Assembly (NCBI GenBank): GCA_900542445.1
Contig: UQNN01000020.1
Location: 1 to 40,073 of the forward strand
Reading direction: 5' to 3'
DNA: 40,073 bases
Source: an uncultured Eubacteriales bacterium
GTDB lineage: Bacteria > Bacillota > Clostridia > Christensenellales > Aristaeellaceae
Below are positions 20,696 to 29,256 of this stretch, in pieces. The translations under genes were made by a program, and so were the position numbers. Numbering within the stretch: the first letter of the stretch is position 1; the number at the start of each line of letters is the position of its first letter. Below the pieces are notes generated by a model. The model made no database searches. It was not told the DNA's origin and saw only the letters and a list, made by a program, of their open reading frames with translations.

Positions 20696-23014
20696 ATGAA
20701 AAAGATACTTTCGATTCTTCTCGCGCTGGCTTTGATGCTGGGCGCGACCTTTGCCCTGGCGGAGGGCAACGTAACCATCGCCGTGCAGGGCATGAACGAC
20801 TTCAACGACTACATTCAGAGCATGGTCGTCTATGGCGACAGGCTGCTGCTGTCCAGCTGGGACAGGCTCTACACGTGGGACAACGCCACCCGCAAGCTGA
20901 CCGAGGTGGAGGGGTATAGCGAGCTGGAAAGCACGCTCACCGGCGACGGCGAGACCCCCGGCGTGCTGGACCTGAACGACGGCGATGATGCTTACCTGGA
21001 CGGCAACCTCTATATCGTCGGCGGCAGGCTCTACCGCATGGCGACGGTCACCGATTCGGACGGCAACGCGAGCAACCAGCTTGTTGAACTGCTGATCGCC
21101 GACGACGGCGCGCTGTCGCTGGGCGAAGTGATTGACTTGGGCGACGCGCTCTGCATCACCGAAAGCGATGGCGACCAGACCTATTCCTACACCCGCAACC
21201 TGAGCAACCCGTGCTCCTTTGGCAACACGCTCTACGCGCTTTCCTACGGCGACGAGCTGGAGCTGCTGGCGCTGAACCTTGAGGACGAGACTGTGGAAAC
21301 GCTGACGCTCGATGTGGACGGCGATGTGCAGAGCATCGCGCCCTACACCGAGGGCAAGCTGCTGATGATCGTCAACAACTACGATGCAGACCCCGTAACC
21401 ACCACCCTCTGCCTGTATGACATCGAAAACGAGGAAGCGACCGAGCTGGGCGCGCTGCCGACGGCGGATTACGACACGCCCTCCGGCATCAGCTATGACG
21501 AGGCGCGCGGCAAGCTGTACTATGTGCTTTCCGGCAGCGTCTGGCGCATGGATGTGACCGAGGACGGCCTCGGCGAACCGGAGGAGTTCGGCGATATGCC
21601 GCTGGGCTATGCGAGCGGCAACGGCGTGGTCTATGGCGATCTGTATGTGCTGGCCGATTATGACGCGGTGATCGGGCGCGACGTGACGCTCGACAAGCTG
21701 CCCGCCCAGCGCCTGCGCGTGGCAAACGGCGGCTATGAAGACGCCATCGGCAAGGCCTATTACAGTTTCACTGACAAGCATCCGGAATACATGGTCTCCA
21801 TCGCCAATTCGCTCAACTCGGATAACCTGCTGCAAAGCATGATGAACCGCGATTCCTCCGTGGATATCTACATCCTGTCCAGCACGGACAGCGCGTTTGC
21901 CGCCCTGATGAACCGCGGCTTTATGGCCGAACTGGACGGCGACGCGACACTTTCTGACGCGGTGGACGGGATGTATGGCTATCTCAAGGATTACGTCACG
22001 AAGGACGGCCACATCTACGCGCTGCCGATGTCCGGCTATGCGAACATCATGAATATCAACACCAAGCTGCTGACCGAGAAGCTGGGCTACGACGTGCCGG
22101 ATTCGTGGGCCGGGCTGTTTGGCATTCTGGCCGATATCTCGAATACCGGGAAGCTGGAAGACATGCCGGAAGTCATGATCGTCGATCAGGGCTATGACAA
22201 GGAAAATTTCCGCAGCCAGCTGTTTTATATGATGCTGGCGGATTACTTCACGTGGCTCGACGCGGGCGAGGAGAATCTGACGCGCGGCACGCAGGTGCTG
22301 ACCGATCTGTGCGCGGCGTTTGAAACCGTCGATTGGGATAACCTCGGCCTGCGCGAGCAGGATGATTCCGAGGATGGCAGCACGATCACGCTTGATTACA
22401 GCTATAATAACGTGCTGCTGGAAATGTCGAGCTTGAGCCTGTATAGCTATGTCAGCTCGGACGGAGAGCAGGCCACGCCCGTTGCGCTCTCCGTGGTGGA
22501 GGGTGAAAAGCCGCTCATCGGGCAGGAAGTGACGTTTGCGTTCGTCAACCCGTTCTCCGAGCACAAAGAGGAAGCCTGCGAGTATCTGGCCGACGCCTGG
22601 CAGCTGGTGACCCAGGGGAACAAAATCATGTTCAGCCCGAACGAGAGCGAGCCGGTGCTCAATTCGTATTACGAGGAAAACCTCAAGAGCATCAACAACT
22701 CGATTGCCGATTTGCAGAAAACGCTTGACAAGACCGAGGACGAAGAGGCCCGCGAGTCGCTGCAAAACGATCTGAATTCCATGAAGGAATGGCTGACCGA
22801 ATACGAGGAACGCGGCAAATACGACGTCAGCCCCGAACAGATTGAGATTTACCGCGCGTTCGGCGACAACATGGCCGTGCAGAAGAGCCTCATCTGGAAC
22901 ATGGACGACGGCGCGAGCCAGATACAGCAGTATCTCGACGGCGCGATGAACGCGCAGCAGCTGGCCGGCGCGCTGGAAAAGACGCTGCAAATGCAGAAGC
23001 TGGAGGGCAACTAA
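20696..23014 (+). CDS. Beta-propeller-like/extracellular solute-binding fusion protein
   Basis: This 772-residue secreted protein has a Sec signal (MKKILSILLALALMLGATFALA). Residues about 30-330 contain recurring strands such as GDRLLLSSWDRLYTWD, DGNLYIVGGRLYRM, ARGKLYYVLSGSVWRM and GDLYVLADYD, which look like blades of a beta-propeller. From residue 335 (LPAQRLRVANGG) to about 640 it reads as a family 1 solute-binding protein, including GHIYALPMSGYANIMNINTKLL. A helical, coiled-coil-like tail of about 110 residues follows. Normal CUT1 binding proteins are about 420 residues and lack the propeller. The ATG follows AAAGGA. It is followed by two sugar-type permeases, so it probably delivers a ligand to them. 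No lipobox is seen, so surface retention must come from elsewhere. The propeller call is from repeat pattern only. Confidence 0.78.
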   Translation: MKKILSILLALALMLGATFALAEGNVTIAVQGMNDFNDYIQSMVVYGDRLLLSSWDRLYTWDNATRKLTEVEGYSELESTLTGDGETPGVLDLNDGDDAYLDGNLYIVGGRLYRMATVTDSDGNASNQLVELLIADDGALSLGEVIDLGDALCITESDGDQTYSYTRNLSNPCSFGNTLYALSYGDELELLALNLEDETVETLTLDVDGDVQSIAPYTEGKLLMIVNNYDADPVTTTLCLYDIENEEATELGALPTADYDTPSGISYDEARGKLYYVLSGSVWRMDVTEDGLGEPEEFGDMPLGYASGNGVVYGDLYVLADYDAVIGRDVTLDKLPAQRLRVANGGYEDAIGKAYYSFTDKHPEYMVSIANSLNSDNLLQSMMNRDSSVDIYILSSTDSAFAALMNRGFMAELDGDATLSDAVDGMYGYLKDYVTKDGHIYALPMSGYANIMNINTKLLTEKLGYDVPDSWAGLFGILADISNTGKLEDMPEVMIVDQGYDKENFRSQLFYMMLADYFTWLDAGEENLTRGTQVLTDLCAAFETVDWDNLGLREQDDSEDGSTITLDYSYNNVLLEMSSLSLYSYVSSDGEQATPVALSVVEGEKPLIGQEVTFAFVNPFSEHKEEACEYLADAWQLVTQGNKIMFSPNESEPVLNSYYEENLKSINNSIADLQKTLDKTEDEEARESLQNDLNSMKEWLTEYEERGKYDVSPEQIEIYRAFGDNMAVQKSLIWNMDDGASQIQQYLDGAMNAQQLAGALEKTLQMQKLEGN

Positions 23015-23020
23015 ACCCGC

Positions 23021-23875
23021 ATGTTTGAAAAGAAAAAATCCGTCTGGCTGTTTCTGCTGCCGGGGCTTGCGATGCTGATGATCTTTTACATCGTGCCTTT
23101 TTTCAGCGGCATCGGGTACAGCCTGACGGACGGAAGCTACAAAAACGCGTTTGTCGGCCTGCAAAACTACCGCGATTTGTGGGGCAACAGCATGTTTCTG
23201 CTGGGGCTGAAAAACACGATGGAGCTGTCGCTTATCTGTGCGCCGCTGCTGTGGGTGTTCTCGTTCCTGCTGGCCAGCGCGCTGAGCGCGATCAAGCCCT
23301 TCGGCGGGTTTTTCCGTTCCAGCGTGCTGATGCCGTATCTGACGCCGTCCTCCGCCATTCTGCTGGTGTGGCTGGTGATTTTTGATTACGGCGGGCCGGT
23401 GAACCGCATGCTCGAAGCGATGGGCATGGAGCGGGTGATGTGGTTGACCAGCGGCGCGCTGCGCCTGCCGGTCGTGCTGATGTTTCTGTGGAAGAATCTG
23501 GGTTTCTGCCTGATCATCTTCCTGGCGGCGCTGCAATCCATTCCCCAGCCGCTTTACGAATACGCGCAGCTGGAAGGCGCGGGCTTTTTTACCCGCGCTT
23601 TCCGCATTACGCTGCCGATGATTACGCCGACGGCGTTTCTGGTGTTCGTGCTGGCATGGATCAACGCGTTCAAAATCTTCAAAGAGGTGTATTTCATCGC
23701 GGGCGCGTATCCGGATTACTCGGTTTACACCCTGCAAAACTACATGAACAACATGTTTGGCAAGCTGAATTATCAGCTGGTGACGGCCGCGGCATATTCC
23801 TTCGGCCTGATCGTGTTCGCGCTGTTCGGCGCGCTGTTCTTCCTGCAAAAGCGGGCGGCGCGCGGGCTGAATTGA
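23021..23875 (+). CDS. Sugar-type ABC permease (MalF-like)
   Basis: This 284-residue membrane protein has six predicted helices. Its ATPase-docking loop is diverged (YEYAQLEGAGFFTRAFRITLPMITP, with Tyr for the first Ala of EAA). It begins six bases after the binding-protein stop and its binding site (GGAGGG) lies inside that gene. It pairs with the next permease. No ATPase gene is in the operon. Confidence 0.88.
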   Translation: MFEKKKSVWLFLLPGLAMLMIFYIVPFFSGIGYSLTDGSYKNAFVGLQNYRDLWGNSMFLLGLKNTMELSLICAPLLWVFSFLLASALSAIKPFGGFFRSSVLMPYLTPSSAILLVWLVIFDYGGPVNRMLEAMGMERVMWLTSGALRLPVVLMFLWKNLGFCLIIFLAALQSIPQPLYEYAQLEGAGFFTRAFRITLPMITPTAFLVFVLAWINAFKIFKEVYFIAGAYPDYSVYTLQNYMNNMFGKLNYQLVTAAAYSFGLIVFALFGALFFLQKRAARGLN

Positions 23876-23885
23876 GGTGAGGCGG

Positions 23886-24764
23886 ATGGAGAAACAAAAG
23901 CTTCGCCTGATGCGCGTCAAACGAAAGCACATCCTCGCGCGGCTGCTGCTGTCGCTTGCGGCGGTGGTCATTCTGCTGCCGGTGGTGCTGACGGCGCTGT
24001 ATTCCTTTTTTTCCCCGAATGAAATCAAGGCGTTCATGCAGACGCGCGGCAGTTTCGACGCGGCGAGCCTGATGGAGATCAAGCTTTCGCCGAACATGTT
24101 TTCCCTCAGCCAATATTACAAAATTCTGATTGAGGACATGACGATTCTGCGCTACTTCGTCAATTCGGCGATGTATACCGCGGCAATTCTCTTTGGGCAG
24201 GCGCTGCTCATTCCGGCGATGGCCTACGCGCTCTCCCGTTTCAAATTTCGAGGGCGGGATGCGCTGTTCTTCGTCGTGATCATGCTGATGCTTCTGCCGT
24301 TTCAGGTGACGATGGTGCCCAACGTCATTACGCTGCGCGCGATGGGGCTGCTGGACACGATTTGGGCGATCATTCTGCCGATGACGGTCGCGCCGTTTTA
24401 CATCTTTCTGCTGCGGCAGTACATGGTTGGCCTGCCGGGTGAGATGATCGAGGCGGCGCAGATCGACGGCGCGGGCACGTTCCGCTGTTTCATCCACGTG
24501 GTTCTGCCCGTCTGCCAGCCGATTCTCGGCGCGGCGGTGGCGCTCTCGTTTGCGGACTGCTGGAATCTGGTCGAGCAGCCGCTGACCTACCTGACCACAC
24601 ACACAGAGCTGTATCCGCTCTCCGTGGTCTTTAACCAGCTGACCCAGCAGAGCACCGGCGTGGAATTTGCGGGCGCGGCGCTGTATACGCTGCCCGCGCT
24701 GCTGATTTACCTGTATTTCCAAAACGATATTCTGGAAGGCGTTCAGCTCACGGAACTCAAGTAA
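23886..24764 (+). CDS. Sugar-type ABC permease (MalG-like)
   Basis: This 292-residue membrane protein has a Lys/Arg-rich N-terminus and six predicted helices. Its well-kept docking loop is MIEAAQIDGAGTFRCFIHVVLPVCQP. The ATG at 23886 is used because GAGGTGAGGCGG sits directly before it; a GTG three codons earlier would overlap that site. It lies ten bases after its partner permease. Confidence 0.9.
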   Translation: MEKQKLRLMRVKRKHILARLLLSLAAVVILLPVVLTALYSFFSPNEIKAFMQTRGSFDAASLMEIKLSPNMFSLSQYYKILIEDMTILRYFVNSAMYTAAILFGQALLIPAMAYALSRFKFRGRDALFFVVIMLMLLPFQVTMVPNVITLRAMGLLDTIWAIILPMTVAPFYIFLLRQYMVGLPGEMIEAAQIDGAGTFRCFIHVVLPVCQPILGAAVALSFADCWNLVEQPLTYLTTHTELYPLSVVFNQLTQQSTGVEFAGAALYTLPALLIYLYFQNDILEGVQLTELK

Positions 24765-24779
24765 AGGAAGACAAAAGCG

Positions 24780-26114
24780 ATGAAAAAAATGGCCATCAAG
24801 GGACTGGTCGCATTGGCGGCGGTTGTCGCCCTGTGCATGTTCTTTTCCGGCACGATCAAAACCATTTCAACCGCCAAAGTCAGGCTGGTGACCGCCAAGC
24901 AGGGCAAGCTGGAGGAAGAAATCAAGCTGAGCGGCAACCTCACTTTCACCCAAACGGAGGAGGTGAAGCTGGCGCTTGCCTCCGACCAGAGCGTGACGAT
25001 CAAACGCGTGCGTGTGGCGAAGGGGCGCAAGGTCGCCGCGGGCGACGTGCTCTTTGAAGCGGAGGTCTCCGGCTATGACAAGGAGATGGAAAGCTTGCGC
25101 AGCGACTACGAAAGCGCGCAGAAAGAGCTGATGGAGCTGGAACGCAAAAACGGCGACGTGCGGCTCAAGCGCACCGAGGAAATCTGGGTGGAAGCCTATG
25201 ACGCGCTGGCGCAGAGTAAGGACGACCTGATGAACGCGCAGACGCAGATGGAGGTCGCCGCCAAACTGGCGGGCGTGACGCTGACGGATGGCCGTCTGCC
25301 GGAAAAGGAGCAGGACGAAACCCTGCTGGAAGCCCAGAAGGCGGTGGACAAGGCGCAGGCCGCACAGGACGAGGCGCAAAAAAAATTCAACAGCGCCAAC
25401 CGGCTGGGCATCAGCGAAAACGTCATCAGCTATATCACCCAGAGCCGCACGCTGAACGAAAAGCTGACGGCGGCGCAGGAAAAAATCACCGCGCTCGACG
25501 TGCTGGCCCGGCAGGCCAAACAGGTGACCGCGCCGCACGACGGATACATCGTGGAGATCAACGTTAAGGCGGGCGACAGCTACGACGGCAGGACCGCCGC
25601 CATCGTCATCAGCGCTGAGGACGGCGACGCGGTGCTTCGCGCGGACACGAGCAAGATTGAAAAGAAGATCGATAAGGGCACGCAGGTGACCGTCAAGCGC
25701 GACAACGACAAGACGCTGAGCAAGAAGGTGACGGACAGCGGCGTGGACGAAGAAGGCAAGCGCTATATCGACGTGAAGCTGACCGATAAGGACATCGGCA
25801 ATCTGGGCGGCGGCGCGGCGTTGTTCTCCGCCGCAGTGGATATGACGGCCAGCTACCGCGCGACGACGTCCACCACGCTGCTCCCGGCAAGCGCCGTCCG
25901 CGGCAGTGGAGACAACCGATACGTCTATGTCGTCAACGAGGAAAGCAACGCCCTCGGCCAGCGCGTGCTCAAGGTCAAAAAGCAGGATGTGAAGGTGCTC
26001 TCCGAGGTCGGCAGCACGGTTTCCATTCAGGATGATTTGAGCCGTCAGCGCGTGGCGTATATGGAGGATCGCACCATCAGCGACGGTTCCGAGGTCATGG
26101 TTTATGGAGAATAA
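24780..26114 (+). CDS. MacA/HlyD-like efflux adaptor
   Basis: This 444-residue protein has one N-terminal membrane helix (LVALAAVVALCMFF) and then the usual adaptor order. The first lipoyl half is VRVAKGRKVAAGDVLFEAE. A long coiled-coil hairpin spans about residues 95-235, with a Lys/Glu-rich AQKAVDKAQAAQDEAQKKF stretch. The second lipoyl half is VTAPHDGYIVEINVKAGDSYDG, and beta-barrel and membrane-proximal parts follow. In MacAB-type systems such proteins couple an FtsX-like permease to export. The ATG follows AAAGGAAG. It overlaps the next gene, a MacB-like permease, by 11 bases, so the two are surely partners. Confidence 0.88.
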   Translation: MKKMAIKGLVALAAVVALCMFFSGTIKTISTAKVRLVTAKQGKLEEEIKLSGNLTFTQTEEVKLALASDQSVTIKRVRVAKGRKVAAGDVLFEAEVSGYDKEMESLRSDYESAQKELMELERKNGDVRLKRTEEIWVEAYDALAQSKDDLMNAQTQMEVAAKLAGVTLTDGRLPEKEQDETLLEAQKAVDKAQAAQDEAQKKFNSANRLGISENVISYITQSRTLNEKLTAAQEKITALDVLARQAKQVTAPHDGYIVEINVKAGDSYDGRTAAIVISAEDGDAVLRADTSKIEKKIDKGTQVTVKRDNDKTLSKKVTDSGVDEEGKRYIDVKLTDKDIGNLGGGAALFSAAVDMTASYRATTSTTLLPASAVRGSGDNRYVYVVNEESNALGQRVLKVKKQDVKVLSEVGSTVSIQDDLSRQRVAYMEDRTISDGSEVMVYGE

Positions 26115-27279
26115 AAAAAAGCGCCGGGGCATGCTCGCGCTTTTGCTGGGGCTTGCGCTGACGGTCTGCGGCGGCGCGCTGCTGACGCGTTCAGGAGGAC
26201 GATTAGAATACATCCTGCCCGCGCCGGCGGCGACACAGGAGGGCGGCGAACTGAACGCGCTGTACGAAGAGGCGCAGAAGCAGCTTGCCTCCATCGCGGA
26301 TTCCGTCACGGCAAGCGCGGTTGGCGCGCGGGCGCAGGGGCTTACCCTCTCTACGGAGACCCAGAGCGCGCAGACGACGGTTTACGCCGTCGGTTCGGGC
26401 TATTTCGATGTGGTGCATGAAACGCTGCTCGACGGGCGGCTCATCAGCGAAGCGGACGTGAAGCGCGCGGAGGATGCGATCGTCATCGACGAGAGCACGG
26501 CGCTGACCTTCTTCGCGGGGGATGAGCCCGTGGGCAAAACCGTGACGCTGAACGGGCTGAACTATGAGGTTGCGGGCGTCGTCAGGACGAGCCGACGCCT
26601 GGGCGAGATGGACGAGCATGTGGCCTATATCCCGATTACGGCGGCGAGCGCCAATGCGCTGGCCATGCAGACCGTCGAACTGACTGCCCAAACGGCGGAC
26701 AAGACGACGGGCAGCGCCATTTTGATGGAAAACACGCTCAGAACGTGGCAGAGCGGCGGCAGTTTTTACAACTATAACAAGCTGGCGCTCGGCGCGGCGA
26801 TGCCGATCCGCTGGCTGGTGCTGTTCGCGGGCGCTGCGCTGCTGCTCAGCCTCGTCAGCCGATTGAACGCGGCGGCGTGGGGCAGGGTATGCTACTACGC
26901 CGATCAACTCAAGACGCGCTATGCGCGGGATATGATCGGCGGAATGACCGCAAGCGTGCTGCTGGCGCTGCTGGGTTATGCGGCGCTGGCGGGCGCGGCG
27001 TTTGCGCTGGCAAAGTTTTCCATCGACCCGCTGTATGTGTTTACGGAGTGGGTGCCGGAAGTGGTGGTGGAGCTTTCTTCCATCGCCAAACGCTTCTGGT
27101 CGCTCAACGACGCGAACGCCGCGGCGGTGCGCTATATCAGCCGAAACTACTGCGTGCTGGAAACAGGGCGCGGGCTGCTGCGCTGGGGGCTTTTGGCTCT
27201 GCTGCTGGGCGCAGGGATGAACGGCGTGCCGTTCTTCGCCAAACGCGTGCAGATGCCGGAAATCAACAAAGAGCGATAA
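26104..27279 (+). CDS. MacB/FtsX-like ABC permease without ATPase domain
   Basis: This 391-residue protein has an N-terminal membrane helix (about 10-28). An extracellular core follows with the MacB signature (DESTALTFFAGDEPVGKTVTLNGLNYEVAGVV). Three more helices lie near 235-255, 280-305 and 355-378, the FtsX plan. The ATP-binding domain of true MacB is absent and no separate ATPase gene is nearby; a terminator follows at once. It overlaps the MacA-like gene. Families of this kind move peptides, lipoproteins or signals by mechanotransmission; the cargo here is unknown. Confidence 0.83.
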   Translation: MENKKKRRGMLALLLGLALTVCGGALLTRSGGRLEYILPAPAATQEGGELNALYEEAQKQLASIADSVTASAVGARAQGLTLSTETQSAQTTVYAVGSGYFDVVHETLLDGRLISEADVKRAEDAIVIDESTALTFFAGDEPVGKTVTLNGLNYEVAGVVRTSRRLGEMDEHVAYIPITAASANALAMQTVELTAQTADKTTGSAILMENTLRTWQSGGSFYNYNKLALGAAMPIRWLVLFAGAALLLSLVSRLNAAAWGRVCYYADQLKTRYARDMIGGMTASVLLALLGYAALAGAAFALAKFSIDPLYVFTEWVPEVVVELSSIAKRFWSLNDANAAAVRYISRNYCVLETGRGLLRWGLLALLLGAGMNGVPFFAKRVQMPEINKER

Positions 27280-27292
27280 AATAGGGTAAAGG

Positions 27293-27330
27293 AAAGGGAA
27301 CGGGCCAATGAGAAAGCCCGTTCCCTTTTT
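27293..27330. terminator. Terminator of the envelope operon, shared by convergent genes
   Basis: AAAGGGAACGGGC pairs perfectly with GCCCGTTCCCTTT around ten bases and runs into TTTTT; A-rich sequence on the other side allows bidirectional use. Confidence 0.9.
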
Positions 27331-27341
27331 AGATTCGGTTT

Positions 27342-29177
27342 TCATCCATTTTCCGGCCGCATCATTTCGGTGGTGTAGTATTGGCCGTCGCGCCAGAAAT
27401 AGACGGTTTGGATATCGCCGGGCGCGAACGACGCGCGGGAGAGGCGGAGAGTCATATCGCCCAGAATGGTCTGTTCGCCGATGCCGACGATGATATCCCC
27501 CTCCTGAAGGCCCGCTTCCTGCGCGGGGGAACCCTCTTCCACACTGCGCAGATAAGCGCCCTGGGGCAGGTTGTAATAATCCTGATAAACCGGCAGGACG
27601 TAACGCGCGACGATGCCCATTTCCCACTTGCGCGCTTCCTCGCGCTGGCTGTCGGAAATGGCGATCGGCAGGGTATACGTCATCAGCTCATCCGTGCCCT
27701 TGCCGACGGAAACAAAGACCATTTGATCGTCATCGACATACACATTGCGTCCCGCTGCGCGATACCAGCTGACGGCGACCTGTGCCCCGGTGAAATACTG
27801 CTTATAGCTGACCTGAAAATGGTGGGGATAGATATAAACTTCGCCGATTTCCGGCTCTTCGTAATCGTCGGGATCGTTATACAGCGGCGCTTTGCCGTTA
27901 GTCTCGAAATCGGAATAGGAATTGCCGCGGGCGACGGCGATGCTGTCGAGGTTGTATTCCTTTTCGATTTGCTCGGCAAAGGTGTCGGCCATATCTACGA
28001 GTTCGCCGTCGCTCATATTGGGGATGATTTTCAGGCCGAACGCGGTCAGCTTGCCGCTTGTGTTGTTGCGCACGCTGACCTGTACGCTGCCGTAGAAGCT
28101 GTACGACGTGATCTCTGCGCGCTGGATATAGAGGGGCTGCGCCTTGTTTTGCAGATAGGTGACTTCCTGCGCGCTGCCCTCGCGGGCAAGCATGCGGTCG
28201 TCGAACAGCAATGCCTGCGTATAGGGATCGGCTGTGCCGGTCTCTTCCAGGCCGCAGTCCTGCTGGAACATCCTGACCACATCGGCGGTCGATTCGGTAT
28301 ACAGCGCGTTTTCGTTCGGCTTGGCATAATAGCCCAGCTCATAGAGCCGTTTGCGCAGCGCCAGCACGTCGGCGTTTCGGTCGCCGACATTCAGCGTATG
28401 ATACTGCGCCAGCTCCTCTTCGGTGTAGGTGAAGGGAATTTCATTTTTGATCTCCGCGATGGGATCGCGGCCGACGACGGGGAACAGCGTGCGCACTTCG
28501 CCCTCGGTGACGGGAATCAGCTCCACGGGCTTGACCTGGCGCACCAGCTCGGCGAGCATGTAGCCCTCTTTATTGTTTTTTCCCTTTTCGATGTGCAGCC
28601 AGAGTTCGCCGTCCTTTTCCACTTCGCCGACGGCGGTTAGCGCAGTGTCGGCGGCGATTTCGCCCAGGCGGCTTCCGTCGGGCTTTTTGCGCAGATTGGC
28701 GCGCTTGAGCGTGCGGACGAGACGCGGCTCGTCATAGACAGTCTCGTCCTGAACGGCATTCTTCGCCGCGGTCGGCGCGGGCGTTTCGCTGTCCGCATCA
28801 GGCGTGGCGGTCGGTTCAGGGGAAGGCGTCGGGGTCGGCGTGGCCGTCGGTTCGGGCGTCGGCGTGGGCACGGGTTCGAGCAATTCATAGAGAATATAGC
28901 CCTCGCGTCCGCCTTTTGTGCGCACATAGGCCCAGTTTTCGCCGTTGATTTCACTGACGGAAATGACGGTCAGCACGCTGGCCTTTTTCAGCGTTTCGAG
29001 CTTGTCGCTCTTTTTGTTGGGCAGTTTGCGCAGATTGGCCTGTTTGCTGGTTTGCAGCGTCTGGCTTTCGGCCTGCGCGGTTTCAGCGGGAGTATCTTCG
29101 GCCAGCGTGGCGGCGGGCTGCACGGCAAACAGCGCGCAGAGCGCGAACAGGCACGCGGCGTGTTGAATCGGTTTCAT
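27342..29177 (-). CDS. Secreted SH3/peptidoglycan-binding/PDZ protein
   Basis: This 611-residue protein has a Sec signal (ending PAATLAED). It then has an SH3_3-like domain (about 42-100, ANLRKLPNKKSDKLETL and WAYVRTKGGREGYIL), a PTPTPEPTATP linker, and a second SH3-like domain (about 155-215, ANLRKKPDGSRLGEI). A peptidoglycan_binding_1 domain follows (about 262-330, LNVGDRNADVLALRKRLYELGYY with FQQDCGL). About 190 residues of unrecognised fold come next, then a C-terminal PDZ-like domain (GSPAQEAGLQEGDIIVGIGE). No protease domain accompanies the PDZ. A cell-wall-attached scaffold or sensor role is inferred. ATG 29177 follows AAAGGA. It is single, with its own promoter and the shared terminator. 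Confidence 0.85.
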   Translation of the reverse strand: MKPIQHAACLFALCALFAVQPAATLAEDTPAETAQAESQTLQTSKQANLRKLPNKKSDKLETLKKASVLTVISVSEINGENWAYVRTKGGREGYILYELLEPVPTPTPEPTATPTPTPSPEPTATPDADSETPAPTAAKNAVQDETVYDEPRLVRTLKRANLRKKPDGSRLGEIAADTALTAVGEVEKDGELWLHIEKGKNNKEGYMLAELVRQVKPVELIPVTEGEVRTLFPVVGRDPIAEIKNEIPFTYTEEELAQYHTLNVGDRNADVLALRKRLYELGYYAKPNENALYTESTADVVRMFQQDCGLEETGTADPYTQALLFDDRMLAREGSAQEVTYLQNKAQPLYIQRAEITSYSFYGSVQVSVRNNTSGKLTAFGLKIIPNMSDGELVDMADTFAEQIEKEYNLDSIAVARGNSYSDFETNGKAPLYNDPDDYEEPEIGEVYIYPHHFQVSYKQYFTGAQVAVSWYRAAGRNVYVDDDQMVFVSVGKGTDELMTYTLPIAISDSQREEARKWEMGIVARYVLPVYQDYYNLPQGAYLRSVEEGSPAQEAGLQEGDIIVGIGEQTILGDMTLRLSRASFAPGDIQTVYFWRDGQYYTTEMMRPENG

Positions 29178-29226
29178 GGCATCCTTTCCGGCGCGGCGTC
29201 TGCCGCGCGCGCTTGAGAGTGAAACC

Positions 29227-29255
29227 ATTATACCAGTTTCGCGGAAATTGAGCAA
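29227..29255 (-). promoter_or_regulatory. Sigma-A promoter of the SH3/PDZ protein gene
   Basis: On the minus strand TTGCTC and an extended TGGTATAAT are 17 bases apart. The -35 end lies against the last codons of the aldehyde dehydrogenase gene. Confidence 0.75.
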
Positions 29256-29256
29256 G

